From positions 26,001-90,000 of the forward strand of contig NW_027018082.1 in assembly GCF_032854445.1 (NCBI RefSeq): a stretch of 64,000 nt of DNA, given 5' to 3'. Position 1 is the first letter of the stretch. The number at the start of each line of letters is the position of its first letter. This document shows positions 26,492-40,305 of the stretch, piece after piece. The translations under genes were made by a program, and so were the position numbers. Origin of the DNA: Liolophura sinensis (Eukaryota > Mollusca > Polyplacophora > Chitonida > Chitonidae). The notes under the pieces were generated by a model, which worked only from the letters and a program-made list of their open reading frames with translations, was not told the DNA's origin and did no database searches.

Positions 26492-26557
26492 GAATAATAA
26501 TAATAATAACAACAACAAAAACAACAACAACAATAACAATAATAATAATAATAATAT
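26452..26557. repeat. (AAT)n microsatellite in Z1
   Basis: Runs of AAT with AAC interruptions. Poly-Asn and poly-Ile open frames across it are translation artefacts of the repeat. Confidence 0.95.
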
Positions 26558-29500
26558 AGCTTTCAATGGCACAAAAGGAGCTGAACAATCTTACCTGTCG
26601 GTTTTGTTGGGCTGCACTGCACATGTCTACATTATACATATACTTAAACATGTTATATAATAACACAAGGTTGCAAATACTGTTCGTAAGCTGAAGCGAC
26701 TGTTGCTTGCACTGTTTCCTATGTCATAAAATAGAATGTATTTCACCTTTTTCTTCATGTTAAACTTTTGTCTCACAATTTATACAGTAATTTTTAATTT
26801 TTCAACAAATTTGACAAATATAAAGCTATGAAGATTCTGGAAAGTGATTGTTTTTTTAAATGAATTAATTGGGCGGATGTGAATGAGAAAACTAGTGTTG
26901 TCTTTAACACGGAAGGTGGTTCGTCACGGATTAATCACGAGTTCTCATGGATTCTACCAAAATCATGGAAACTATAATTGGAGACAGAGGGGTGTTTGTT
27001 TTTAAATTTTAAATAGTGTGATACATGTAGTTGGCAATTGGACAACATTGACTACTCGTGCAGGCCAGTTATTAGATTTATTTATTTATTTTTTTTTATC
27101 AATCATTTTGTCACCAGGGAGAAACAAGGTGGTTAATGATCCAATGTGGTTCAAAACAAATTCTGAAACATAGCCCATTTTTTATTAAATTGAGGTTCTC
27201 TTCCCGACGTTATTGAAATATACTTCTGTGCATTTTAGTATTCGGACAGATTTTTTATGAAGAATGTAAAACATATGAGTTCGTATTTTGCTTTGTTATT
27301 CACAATACACTTTTTGCAAACACTGTTAAGCAATTTAAAACGGACATACTTTTATCCGTCGAAAAATTATTTTCTTTTGATGGTTTACCTTGTAAACTAC
27401 CTATAGTTTTGATTCAGTTTTCGTACTCCTCCTCAAAATGCTGAAGGGATGGCACTCTAAAAATAAGTGCTCTCAAGTTTCTTTATTTCGTTTACAATAA
27501 TCACTAGGATCATGCGATTTTCGTCCAATTTTATGCAGATATGTATTGAGTGGGACTATTTTATGTAAAAGCTTATGTAATCCAAGTCCTTTCAGATCTG
27601 CATAGGAAGAACACTGGAGAGCGTCAATGGAAACATCACGGCAATCTGTATTTCTTACACTGAGTACATTTTCCCAATTTTGATAGTGTTGTAATTCTCT
27701 CAGTTTTTAAAATATCATTGAAAACCCAGGCTCTTTTTTTTCTCCAACCAATATTTGAAATGCAAAAAGGGAATGCTGGTCTCATAAGAGCAACATCTTT
27801 GCACATATCTGCATCCTGACACCATTTGATAGGCATGTTTGGTAATACTTTATTTTAGTTCAAAAAGATGCCTTTTACGTTATTTTTCTGTTAAAAATTT
27901 GTCAATTCTAAACACACCCGACATTATTGTCATACCAATGGCTTATAAAGAATTTTGGGTATTTAAAATGCGAATTATACCACGTGTTAATCCAAAGATT
28001 TTGAGGGTAATGTATGTTTTATTTTTTGTTGAAGTTCTCCCAATGTCTTTAATGCCTTTAATGTATCTAGCCATTTTTAAAACATTGTCGTTTGTTTTCT
28101 TTTATACACACACTTCCAACGGTGAATATGTTTTTAAAGTTGTCGAATTTAAAGCTCACATTTTGCCATTTTTGTGTTTTAGCAAGTGTCTTTCTCATTC
28201 AAGAAATGTTTAATGCTTGTGCAAACTTTCTACATTTTCCTTCTGACAGGAGAGTTAGACAATGGGAGATAAATCAAACTGAAATCTACTCACCTTCAGA
28301 TAATCTATGTGTTAAAACTTTTGTCAGTTAGGACGTTCCAGGTCAGTTATCCCAAAGGCCAATTTCTACAACGACCTGTAACACAAGTCATCAAAGCATT
28401 AAAGTATATAAACTGAGAATTTAGGACGGGATTATGCATAGATAAGGGGTAAACAATTTTCAATGGTGTTTGAAAGACGGGAGGTATGTTCTAGGCGAAT
28501 GAGTGAAATTGTCATTTAAATTGTTGTAGATAATAAAATATGTATACATGTGTTTGTACATGCAACGTGGCGATCTAATTCAAAACGATGAATGTAAATG
28601 GGCTAGACGCTGGTTAAGCGGGAATAGACAAAGTCATGAACCAGAGCGCCAGAGATTCTGGACGTTCTGTCCATATTTACTGACAAGAGAATGATACTCA
28701 TTGTAAATCTGAAGAAAATTAGGGTGAAGGAGTGAAAGACACACCTAGTGGTTTGCTTGTCACTTTGAGTATGGCTCTTCCAAGTGATATTTTTCATGCT
28801 GTAGAAAAAACTAAAAAATTGCTGTAGCTAACAAAAATACAGTGTGCGTTATGTACTTAACCATGGAAGCTTTGACATTGTAGTCAAAATTCGCCATCTT
28901 TTATAACACAAGCCGCTGATAATTGATTTATACACTCAAAGATTTGGGGATTTTCCGAGTGATGTTAAATTATGTGCTGAGAAACAAAGTCATATTGACC
29001 AATGCTCTGCCTTAATGTTTCTACTGTAATGTTTCATAGGTAGCTTTGCCACCATAGGGATTCATTAACTTTACAAAGTGACAACTGCTTCAAATTTCCT
29101 ATACCTGAAAGCTGGCGCTACAACACATGAAATGTTGCAGGTTACATGAAGCCAGCATGTGCATAAAACAGCGCTTTCATTACATGATTTAATGAGCATC
29201 TTTGATTACAGATTTGCCAGATAACTTTGTCATTTCAAAAGTTGGTGGTATAAAACTTGGCACAAAGGCAGTCCTGCAGTCACGATGTGTGTAACATATT
29301 AACTGTGATGACAACACAGCATTTTGAGGAATTCTAGACCAGTGACGTCTGCTATGTTGCAATTAACATCACTGATTTTCTTACCTATTTCTGCTCAAGC
29401 CATGGTGCAAAGGGGCGTGTGAATTGCCACTACTTACGCATTTACATGAACAGTTAGACTTAAGCCATGACTGAGGAAAATTGACAAGAGTGCGTGGTTT

Positions 29501-29952
29501 AATTGATTGATTAATTTTACAAGAGCTTCTATATTTTGTGTGTGTCATTTGTGAGTGTCTGAAATTTATTTTGCCTGCAATAATTTCAAACATTTGCTGT
29601 TTCAGAGTGTGTCATGTCCCTAGCGTGTCTTCGCCATTTCTGCTCTCGCGTATACCATGGCTACACAGCGACCCTACGCTAACTTTGCGCGCCTCTGGTA
29701 GTGTGACAACGCTGACTATTCTTAAATGGAACATTTCTTGAATATGCTGTGACTACGGTACATCTGCACTCTAATTTCCTTGTTATGTATCATGGCAAGT
29801 ATAAACTCCAACAAAAAAACTTCTCGAATGTGACTTGACTACATGTACTCTGCATTTGGTGTCAGTGTGATCAATCTGTTACTTGCGAATATGAGCGTCA
29901 GAACAGATATGCGTAGACCAGCCGTCAGCCAAGATGGACGTTCCAGGTCAAG

Positions 29953-30062
29953 AATCGCAAGGCTGACGCGCCAAGCAACGTTCATGACAAGGACAAATCT
30001 CCTGTCAAATCGCAAGGCTGACGCGCCAAGCGACGCTCATGACAAGGACAAATCTCCTGTGA
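29953..30062 (+). repeat. 55-bp tandem duplication in X2
   Basis: Two adjacent copies of a 55-bp segment start with AATCGCAAGGCTGACGCGCC at 29,953 and 30,008. X1 has one copy only. X3 has two, the second more diverged. Confidence 0.85.
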
Positions 30063-30667
30063 GACTCTTCTTAAATGTAATAGAGACTACGCTGTATTTC
30101 AACGGTGTTATTATTGGTTCATGTGGTAACAACAAATCTCCAATCACACTCTTTTCATTTGCCGTGACATAATAAGTTTGTGTTAAAAAGTGTCTACGAA
30201 TGTGTTGCTTCTATGCAAAATCTCTTCTGTATCTTTCTGCAATGTTCTGCTTGCATCCGTTCTCCATTTGTGATTATCTAAAGAGTTCCCCTTCATTCAG
30301 ACACACTTCCATAACGGCGATGATTAAGAAAGGTGTGAGTTGTTTCACTGTGTCACTGGTTTGGAATATATTATCACGAGCCATTTACCTACCATCAATA
30401 TTCTGTGATGTGCTGTGCGTGTTTCGGGGATTTCAACTGATGCTGTTTTTGGAATATACCGTGGATCTCATTCGTCGTTATCTCTGAGAAATATGAAATG
30501 TTTGTGTCAAACCGTAACTCCTGTGAAAAGTGCTGTGCATGTGATGTTGAATGTGATTCGTTATCGTTGTGGAATATGAAGTGTTGGTGCCGAATCTCAA
30601 TGATACCTCATTCAAACTCTACTCTCACCGATGTTTCAATGTGATTTCACTAACTGGATGATCAGTG

Positions 30668-31510
30668 ATGACTGTAATGGACTAACACAGACGAGTGTAT
30701 CACTCTTGTGAAATGTTTTATCTAAGGCTATTTTTCTCTCAAATTCAGGCCCATGTTGTTGGCATCGAAATAAGGCGTACTAGCGACAGAGTAGTTTCTT
30801 GCTATTTTTGGATCTCTCTACATATTCCACTACTTTTTTCACTTTTCATTTTCAGGAAGGTGCTTTCGGTATTTTGAATGCTTGCTGGTTATTATGCTAA
30901 TGCTAAATCACCATTTGATTCGTATGAAATATGTGCATTTGGTTACACATTACTTACTGGTGCTTAAATATATGTAGCATTTTCATGCATATAAACGTGG
31001 CTTAAATAGTTTCTTGCTTCTTAAAAGTGTTTTATATATTCTTGGTTGATCTGTCACTCTCAGGAAGATGCTGTTGGTGTGTTTTTAATACTCATTGATG
31101 CACTAGTGTATTAATATTTTGAAATGTTTAACCAAAGCCTAATTTCCATCAAATTGACGAACATGTTGTTGGTATTGAATCAAAGCAGTCTAGTTCCAAA
31201 AAGTTTCTTGCTATTTTTAATTGCAATACATGTTCCCTCATTTTTTCAACTTTTCACTTTCTGGAAAGTGCTCTTGGTGTTTTGAATACTTATGGATTAG
31301 CACACCATGGGAATGCCAAATCATCATTTGATTCTTATAATATATATACTTTTGACAACAAACATACTGGTGCTTAAATACATGACACATTTCCATGCAT
31401 TTAAATGTTGTTTAAATAGTTTCTTGCTGCTTTAGAATTGTTGCACATATCCCTTGTGCACTTTTCACTCTCAGGAAGATGCTGTTGGTTTGATTTGAAT
31501 ACTTATTCAC
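30668..31510 (+). repeat. Short ~205-bp monomer array in X2
   Basis: Monomers A, B, C and B' start near 30,855, 31,064, 31,264 and 31,474. This is one A-B-C triplet fewer than in X1. Confidence 0.82.
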
Positions 31511-32293
31511 TACCACCGCAAAGGTGTTTTGTTGTGATTATATTAAGGCTCTAGCGAATAACCTCCCTTAAATGCACTCTCCAACTGCTTGAGGAGTAAA
31601 ATGTGGTTAGATGGGACATGTGAATATGGCTAAAGTCAAATTTTGAAATTGAAGCGGGGTATGCTAGTTGAAGATCTACCCTCAAAACATACCTCAATTT
31701 TGTGAAGTAATCTAAACAGCCGCTGGTATAATTTTCAGCCAGTCTGAGGAAATCTAAATATCTCTTAAAGAAGTACATGAGTGTGTAGGCTTACACCGAT
31801 CTCACTTTACATGATATGTGCTGTAGTGATAGAAGGGAGGTAATTCAGTGCAGACGTGTTCCTTGGGGTCTCTGATGACAAGAAAGTTTTTACAGTTTAT
31901 ATTCTCACCTCTATTCCTTAAATTTCAGGCAAAAAATGCGTCCTTAAAATGAGAAAGGTTAAATTGCTTGTAGCTTTATTTTTTTTTGATGTCAAATAAT
32001 TATTTTCATTTCTCACAAACATTCACTCTTTACAAATCGTTGTTAAAATGCATGGATGTGTTTTTTCCCACCACAACAAAGTCTGATACCCGGGCAACAT
32101 ACAAGTAAGATGTTCACTGTATCTTCAGCCGGCCACTCATAAAATCATACACTCTGTTTCGGTGTAATCCATGTGAGGAAACACGTAAAAAGTTAACTGA
32201 AATGGCGTGTCATCAGGATAGAACATTCGCGAATAGGAGTCTAGTAACTCCCGAGTTTATACATTGTATGTATTCTGAAACTGAATGACAGAG

Positions 32294-33467
32294 TCACGGC
32301 ACCCAACACTATTGGGGTGTTAATGTTAGACAAGTGGTGTGTGCATAGATTTTTATAAAGATGCTGAAAACTTCGCCAGTCGTGTATTAGGCTGCTATCT
32401 TGTCTTACACATGAACAGACTGCAGCATCAGGGTAAAATCAGATCACCAACGAGAGAGGGCTATTTGGTAAATGGTCACACGAAAGAAGCCGAAAATCGG
32501 ACCTCTTGTCAATTTACCCCAATTAGGTTATTATTCTGACTGTTAACATAAATGCTTAGATAGTAGACGCAGTTACACTACGTTGGCATATCTGGCGATT
32601 ATGGACCTGGAACGTCCTTATGAGTTGACGGTTGATATACGAACGCCTGTTTAGACAGCATATATTGTGATATTTGGTTATTCATCCGCAGTAATTAATG
32701 TTAAGTGACCCGGCTTTTGCGTAAAGATGTGGTTTTCCGTGATACTCATAAAGCTTTGCATCGATGGATGGAACTATTTTCTGATTGAACACCAGTGTCT
32801 TTTAGTAGAGGAACAATGATTGACTGACTTAATCTGGCGACTATCTAATCTCAGAGTAGTACTCCAAGGAAGATAAGTCAGCATGGTTGACGAATGCACC
32901 TCAAACAATACAGAACAAGAGTTATATACAGGTGTCTAAGTGTTCATACACATCATAAATAACAAAGTTTTCCTCTATGATATCCAGAGAAATAGGCAGA
33001 TATTCACAAGATATTTTCTACACTAGACTCTTACCCGTTTCTATACAAAAGAATTAATCAGGTAAGCAAGATAATGTTGCAACCTCTGACTCGTTACATA
33101 GTATTTTATTGACCTTTTGTCATTCAGTACTAAATGCCCCATGATCCTGTATATGTACTTAAACACTACTAGATACCATTACACACAATTTAACTTTTGT
33201 TTAACAAATACACAGTAAATCTACATCAACAACTTGAATGTGTGTGACCAACGATTGCATATATTATCGACAAGGTTCACAAATACAGAAAATGTCAATG
33301 ACAACCATCATATCTGAACAAACAAAATAAACCTCATTATACAAGGAATGTACATAAAATAACCCCGTGCTACATGTATGCATAAAATCAAAATGTCAGA
33401 CCTGGAATCCGTGTACAATGGCATAACGTTGCAAATATTGGTGATACAGATTTGGCTGAGAAAAACG
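32294..33467 (+). repeat. Family 2 module Y3
   Basis: Third Y module. It is nearly identical to Y2 and 8,012 bp from Y4. Confidence 0.88.
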
Positions 33468-33518
33468 TTCATCATAAGACTAGGACTATCTATGTAGTCG
33501 CTAGGCTTGGGCGAGCCA

Positions 33519-33595
33519 TTCGCCACATTTGTTTTGGCTAATATAGTTTCTGTGTGGCGAAAGAAAAATTGGCGTCTCTTCGCCACAGTGGCGAA
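33519..33595. promoter_or_regulatory. Alternating TTCGCCAC motifs in Z2
   Basis: Same four-motif block as at 24,514-24,590, with all four 8-mers kept intact. Confidence 0.42.
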
Positions 33596-33884
33596 AGCAA
33601 ATGAATGCCTTTCAACTTCAGTTGTTTAGGTTTAAATTTCGTAAATTTACTCAAATTTAACGTTGGATCCAGAATCAAGAAGGAATATTTGACTTCAATG
33701 TAAAAGAACTTGGTTATGAAAACAAGAAAGTTTATAAAGAGCATTTAAAATCGGATATGTATGCCTTGAAGCAGGTGACAAAAATTGGACCCGTGATCAT
33801 TTAATTAGCATTCAGATTATGCGGGCCTGAAATTACTTTTAATTTACTTTCAAAATATAATATATAAAAAAAATGCCGACCAAC

Positions 33885-34310
33885 CCGACCAGCAATCGTC
33901 CATGCAGTCTTCCAGTCTTTCTGAGCGAGACAGAAAACGTCACAGAACGCGTAACCCAGAAGTTCTCCCTTCAAGCACGCACTCACTCACGTGTATGTCA
34001 AAATGCCGGTTAGGCCTATACTGACCGCGTCATTGACTGAGTCATTGTCGATGACTGGGGTCTTCGGAGATCTCCGTGACATTTCTGGGCTGATTAGCTC
34101 AAGTTTATTAGCTATCAATGTTTTTTTTGTAACCGTTATTTTGCATAATCCTCATTCATTGTCTGAAGTCAAAATATACTGAAAGATTGCTTTTGTATGT
34201 GTAATTAAGACGCAGACTACGTCATCTGCCATCTTGCAGTCGTGCTGGTCGTGTTGCCCTTGATATGGTCTAACAAAGACGAAACGAGACAAATTATTTA
34301 GATTTATGAA
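33885..34310. promoter_or_regulatory. Promoter-like CpG-containing stretch in Z2
   Basis: Copy of the Z1 stretch, with the AP-1 type TGAGTCA at 34,038 and the E-box retained. The minus-strand frame that starts in it is closed by an early stop, as in Z1. Confidence 0.28.
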
Positions 34311-35456
34311 CTATTTTTCCAAAAATATCTTCCAAGTTAACCGCATTATATCAGTTTTTATGGATCAGCTAGGACCTACAACCCAACAAGAACTAAACAG
34401 TGTGTTACCGAGGGGCAGATGACCTCTGAATCTTACCTGTAACACAGACGAGACGACCAGTCTGGCGTACATCCGGTCTCATGCTCCCGATCAACCAATC
34501 GAAACGATCGTTTTACTCAGTGTCAACGCACATGTTGAGGGATTCTCCTACTGTTTAACATCTAAGAGTTATGTTCCTTAGAACAACATTGATAATTACC
34601 TACGACCGCTACAGTCGCAGACGATCAGACAGATCATGTTTCGTAATTCTCGTCTTCTACCATGTAATTAGGAATGCATAATTGTTGTAAGGAAAATGCA
34701 ATTTTTAGTGGGGTCTTGATAGAACTTTGTCTTATCAGATGACATTGCGTAAATCAGTAGATTTGATTCTCAAAAAAATTGTTATTATGTAATTGTAAAC
34801 GAGCACAGCCTTACCAAAAATCTCAAGAAAAATCCATATTGACTTGAGAAGGCTTTATTTTGTGCCACAAGGTGTCTTTTAGAGGTTTAAAGGTAAAATG
34901 TGCTTTGGAGCCAGTAAATACAGGGTTATATTTTGATCGTTAAAGTACAAATAAGGAAATTGCTGTGGAATTCTCGTATGCTGGTTACATTCTATTTTTA
35001 TGTAATAGCACTGTAATCCTTACAGAGAATGCCAGTAGTGCAATCATGCACACCATGATTGGCCCATGAAACAATCTATATGAATCCAAATTATAAAGCA
35101 ACATGATATTCTGTCAATTCTTTTAAAAGTTTCCTTAGTTTTCTTTTATTTTTGAAAATGTTGGATGCTGGAAGGGGGAACCTTTTGAACAACTGAGACT
35201 AGTAGTCCATAGTTCAGATGCATATCATTATTGTATTTTGTTTGGTGTTGCTGGTTGCTTTCTTAATATTTTATCGTATAATAAATGTACACTTAATATT
35301 CATTAAAATGATATGTTACAAACCAAGCACTACAGTGTACGTGGTTGAATAGTCCGTTCACCTCTACCTAAATAATCAAATTTGGCGACTAAATTTATAT
35401 TGGAAATGACACTATTCCTTTTCGCTTGGGCCATGTCCACACATTTAATTATCAAA

Positions 35457-35547
35457 TTAATAATAATAATAATAATAATAATGATAATAATAATAATAAC
35501 AACAACAAAAACAACAACAACAATAACAATAATAATAATAATAATAT
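35457..35547. repeat. (AAT)n microsatellite in Z2
   Basis: AAT/AAC trinucleotide run, shorter than in Z1. Confidence 0.95.
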
Positions 35548-36588
35548 AGCTTTCAATGGCACAAAAGGAGCTGAACAATCTTACCTGTCGGTTTTGTTGG
35601 GCTGCACTGCACATGTCTACATTATACATATACTTAAACATGTTATATAATAACACAAGGTTGCAAATACTGTTCGTAAGCTGAAGCGACTGTTGCTTGC
35701 ACTGTTTCCTATGTCATAAAATAGAATGTATTTCACCTTTTTCTTCATGTTAAACTTTTGTCTCACAATTTATACAGTAATTTTTAATTTTTCAACAAAT
35801 GTGACAAATATAAAGCTATGAAGATTCTGGAAAGTGATTGTTTTTTTAAATGAATTAATTGGGCGGATGTGAATGAGAAAACTAGTGTTGTCTTTAACAC
35901 GGAAGGTGGTTCGTCACGGATTAATCACGAGTTCTCATGGATTCTACCAAAATCATGGAAACTATAATTGGAGACAGAGGGGTGTTTGTTTTTAAATTTT
36001 AAATAGTGTGATACATGTAGTTGGCAATTGGACAACATTGACTACTCGTGCAGGCCAGTTATTAGATTTATTTATTTCTTTTTTTTATCAATCATTTTGT
36101 CACCAGGGAGAAACAAGGTGGTTAATGATCCAATGTGGCTCAAAACAAATTCTGAAACATAGCCCATTTTTTGTTAAATTGAGGTTCTCTTCCCGACGTT
36201 ATTGAAATATACTTCTGTGCATTTTAGTATTCGGACAGATTTTTTATGAAGAATGTAAAACATATGAGTTCGTATTTTGCTTTGTTATTCACAATATACT
36301 TTTTGCCAACACTGTTTAGCAATTTAAAACGGACATACTTTTATCCGTCGAAAAATTATTTTCTTTTGTTGGTTTACCTTGTAAACTACCTATAGTTTTG
36401 ATTCAGTTTTCGTACTCCTCCTCAAAATGCTGAAGGGATGGCATTCTAAAAATAAGTGCTCTGATGTTTCTTTATTTCGTTTACAATAATCACTAGGATC
36501 ATGCGATTTTCGTCCAATTTTATGCAGATATGTATTGAGTGGGACTATTCTATGTAAAAGCTTATGTAATCCAAGTCCTTTCAGATCT

Positions 36589-39500
36589 AATTCAAAACGG
36601 TGAATATAAAGGCGCTAGACGCTGGTTAAGCGGGAATAGACAAAGTCATGAACCAGAGCGCCGGAGATTCTGGACGTTCTGTCCATATTTACTGACAAGA
36701 GAATTATACTCATTGTAAATCTGAAGAAAATTAGGGTGAAGGAGTGAAAGACACACTTAGTGGTTTGCTTGTCACTTTGAGTATGGCTCTTCCAAGTGAT
36801 ATTTTTCATGCTGTAGAAAAAACTAAAAAATTACTGTAGCTAACAAAAATACAGTGTACGTCATGTACTTAACAATGGAAGCTTTGACATTGTAGTCAAA
36901 ATTCGCCACCTTTTATAACACAAGCCGCTGATAATTGATTTATACACTCAAAGATCTGGGGATTTTCCGAGTGATGTTAAATTATGTGCTGAGAAACAAG
37001 TCATATTGACCAATGCTCTGCCTTAATGATTCTACTGTAATGTTTCATAGGTAGCTTTGCCACCATAGTGATTTATTAACTTTACAAAGTGACAACTGCT
37101 TCAAATTTCCTATACCTGAAAGCTGGCGCTACAACACATGAAATGTTGCAGGTTACATGAAGCCAGCATGTGCATAAAACAGCGTTTTCATTACATGATT
37201 TAATCAGCATCTTTGATTACAGATTTGCCAGATAACTTTGTCATTTCAAAAGTTGGTGGTATAAAACTTGGCACAAAGGCAGTCCTGCAGTCACGATGTG
37301 TGTAACATATTAACTGTGATGACAACAAAGCATTTTGAGGAATTCTAGACCAGTGACGTCTGCTATGTTGCAATTAACATCACTAATTTTCCTACCTATT
37401 TCTGCTCAAGCCATGGTGCCAAGGAGCGTGTGAATTGCTACTACTTACGCATTTACATGAACAGTTAGACTTAAGCCATGACTGAGGAAAATTGACAAGA
37501 GTGCGTGGTTTAATTGATTGATTAATTTTACAAGAGCTTCTATATTTTGTGTGTGTCCTTTGTGAGTGTCTGAAATTTATTTTGCCTGCAATAATTTCAA
37601 ACATTTGCTGTTTCAGAGTGTGTCATGTCACTAGCGTGTCTTCGCCATTTCTGCTCTCTCGTATACCATGGCTACACAGCGGTCGTACGCTAAATTTGGG
37701 CGCCTCTGGTGGTGTGGTAACGCTGACTATTCTTAGATGGAACATTTCTTGAATGTGCTGTGACTACGGTACATCTGCACTCTGATGGCCCTGGTACTTG
37801 TCATGACAAGGATAAGTATCCAATGAAACAGTTCTCGAATGTGACTTGACTACATGTACTCTGCATTTGGTGTTCAGTGTGATTAATCTGTTACTTGCGA
37901 ATATGAACGTCAGAACAGATATGCGTAAACCAGCCGTCAGCCAAGATGGACGTTCCAGGTCAAGAATCGCAAGGCTGACGCGCCAAGCAACGTTCATGAC
38001 AAGGACAAATCTCCTGTCAAACTGCACGGCTGACGCACCAAACGACGTTCATGACAAGGACAAATCTCCTATCAGTCTCTTCTTGAATATGACGTGACTA
38101 CGCTGTATTTCAACGGTGTTATCATTGGTTCGTGTGGTAACAACAAATCTCTTATGACACTCTTCCCATTTGCCGTGACATAATAGGTTTGTGTTGGAAA
38201 GTGTCTACGAATGTGTTGCTTCTATACAATATCTCTTCTGTGTCTTTCTGCAATGTTCTGCTTGCACCGTTCTCCATTTGTGATTATCTGAAGGGTGCCC
38301 CTTCATTCAGACACACTTGCATAACGGCGATGATTAAGAAAGGTGTGAGTTGTTTCACTGTGTCACTGGTTTGGAATATATTATCACGAGCCATTTACCT
38401 ACCATCAATATTCTGGGATGTGCTGTGCGTGTTTCGGGAATTTCAACTGATGCTGTTTTTGGAATATACCGTGGATCTCATTCGTCGTTATCTCTGAGAA
38501 ATATGAAATGTTTGTGTCGAACCGAGACTCCTGTGAAAACTGCTGTGCATGTGATGTTGAATGTAATTCGTTATCGTTGTGGAATATGAAGTGTTGGTGC
38601 CGAATCTCAATGATACCTCATCCAAACTCCACTCTCACCGATGTTTCAATGTGATTTCACTAACTGGATGATCAGTGATGAATGTAATGGACTAGCACAC
38701 ACGAGTGTATCACTCTTGTGAAATGTTTTACCTAAGACTATTTTTCCCTCAAATTCAGGCCCATGTTGTTGGCATGGAATTAAGGCGGTCTAGCGACAGA
38801 GTAGTTTCTTGCTATTTTTGGATCTCTCTACATATTCCACCACTTTTTTCAATTTTCATTTTCAGGAAGGTGCTCTCGGTATTTTGAATGCTTGCTGGTT
38901 AGTATGTTAATGCTAAATCAACATTTGATTCGTATGAAATATGTGCATTTGTTTACACATTACTTACTGGTGCTTAAATATATGTAGCATTTTCATGCAA
39001 AGAAACATGGCTTAAATAGTTTCTTGCTTATTAAAAGTGTTTTACATATTCTTTGTTTCATCTGTCACTCTCAGGAAGATGCTGTTGGTGTGTTTTTAAT
39101 ACTCATTGATGAACTAGTGTATTAATATTTTGAAATGTTTAACCAAAGCCTAATTTCCATCAAATTGACGAACATGTTGTTGGTATTGAATCAAAGCAGC
39201 CTAGTTCCAAAAAGTTTCTTGCTATTTTTAATTGCAATACAGGCTCCCTCATTTTTTCAACTTTTCACTTTCTGGAAGGTGCTCTTGGTGTTTTGAATAC
39301 TTATGGATTAGCACACCATGGAAATGCCAAATCATCATTTGATTCTTATAATATATATGCTTTTGACAACAAACCTACTGGTGCTTAAATACATGACACA
39401 TTTCCATGCATTTAAATGTTGTTTAAATAGTTTCTTGCTGCTTTAGAATTGTTGCACATATTCCTTGTGCACTTTTCACTCTCAGGAAGATGCTGTTGGT

Positions 39501-40305
39501 TTGATCTGAATACTTATTCACTACCACCGCAAAGGTGTTTTGTTGTGATTATATTAAAGCTCTAGCGAATAACCTCCCTTAAATACACTCTCCAACTACT
39601 TGAGGAGTAAAGTGTGGTTAGGTGGGACGTGTGAATATGGCTAAAGTCAAATTTTGACATTGAAGCGGGGTATGCTAGTTGAAGAACTACCCTCAGAACA
39701 AACCTCAATTTTGTGAAGTAATCTAAACAGCCGCTGGTATAATTTTTCAGCCAGTCTGAGGAAATCTAAATATCTCTTAAAGAAGTACATGTGTGTGTAG
39801 GCTTACACCGATCTCACTTTACATGATATGTGCTGTAGTGATAGAAGGGAGGTAATTCAGTGCAGACGTGTTCCTTGGGGTCTCTGATGACAAGAAAGTT
39901 TTTACAGTTCATATTCTCACCTCTATTCCTTACATTTCAGGCAAAAAAAGCGTCCTTAAAATGGGACAGGTTAAATTGCTTGTAGCTTTAGTCTTTTTTG
40001 ATGCCAAATATTAATTTTCATTTCTCACAAACATTCACTCTGTACAAATCGTTGTTAAAATGCATGGATGTGTTTTTTCCCACCACAACAAAGTCTGATA
40101 CCCGGGCAACATACAAGTAAGATGTTCACTGTATCTTCAGCCGGCCACTCATAAAATCATACACTCTGTTTCTGTGTAATCCATATGAGGAAACACGTAA
40201 AAAGTTAACTGAAATGGTGTGTCACCAGGATAGAACATTCGCGAATAGGAGTCTAGTAACTCCCGAGTTTATACATTGTATGTATTCTGAACCTGAATGA
40301 CAGAG
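36589..40305 (+). repeat. Family 2 module X3, 5' truncated
   Basis: Third X module. It lacks the first ~340 bp found in X2 because of the deletion join at 36,588. Otherwise it follows X2: short monomer array (about 38,680-39,520, starts near 38,867, 39,075, 39,278 and 39,487) and a diverged form of the 55-bp duplication near 37,965-38,070. Confidence 0.87.
38680..39520 (+). repeat. Short ~205-bp monomer array in X3
   Basis: Four monomers, A-B-C-B', the same short form as in X2 and unit 2. Confidence 0.82.

Larger units (their letters stand above)
24463..28238 (+). repeat. Family 2 module Z1 (longest copy)
   Basis: Z1 has two further copies, Z2 at 33,468 and Z3 at 41,479. It contains a cluster of TTCGCCAC/GTGGCGAA palindromes (24,514-24,590), a CpG-containing promoter-like stretch (24,880-25,300) and an (AAT)n microsatellite (26,452-26,557). 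It has no counterpart in family 1. It joins X2 at about 28,239. No protein domain is recognised in its short open frames. Confidence 0.86.
28239..32293 (+). repeat. Family 2 module X2
   Basis: Second X module, from 'CCTTCTGACAGGAGAG' on. It has the short four-monomer form of the ~205-bp array and a 55-bp tandem duplication at 29,953-30,062. It ends with a 'TCTAGTAACTCCCGAG' segment that is deleted in X1, then enters Y3. Confidence 0.88.
33468..36588 (+). repeat. Family 2 module Z2, 3' truncated
   Basis: It follows Z1 until GATCT at 36,584-36,588, then jumps into X3 at the point equivalent to 28,577 of X2. About 980 bp present between Z1 and X2 are missing. GATCT is present at both break points of the longer copy (27,595 and 28,572), so the deletion looks microhomology-mediated. 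Confidence 0.87.

Noticed and set aside
26325-26666. Poly-Asn and poly-Ile open frames (also at 35,330 and 43,370)
   Set aside because: Pure products of (AAT)n microsatellites read in different frames.
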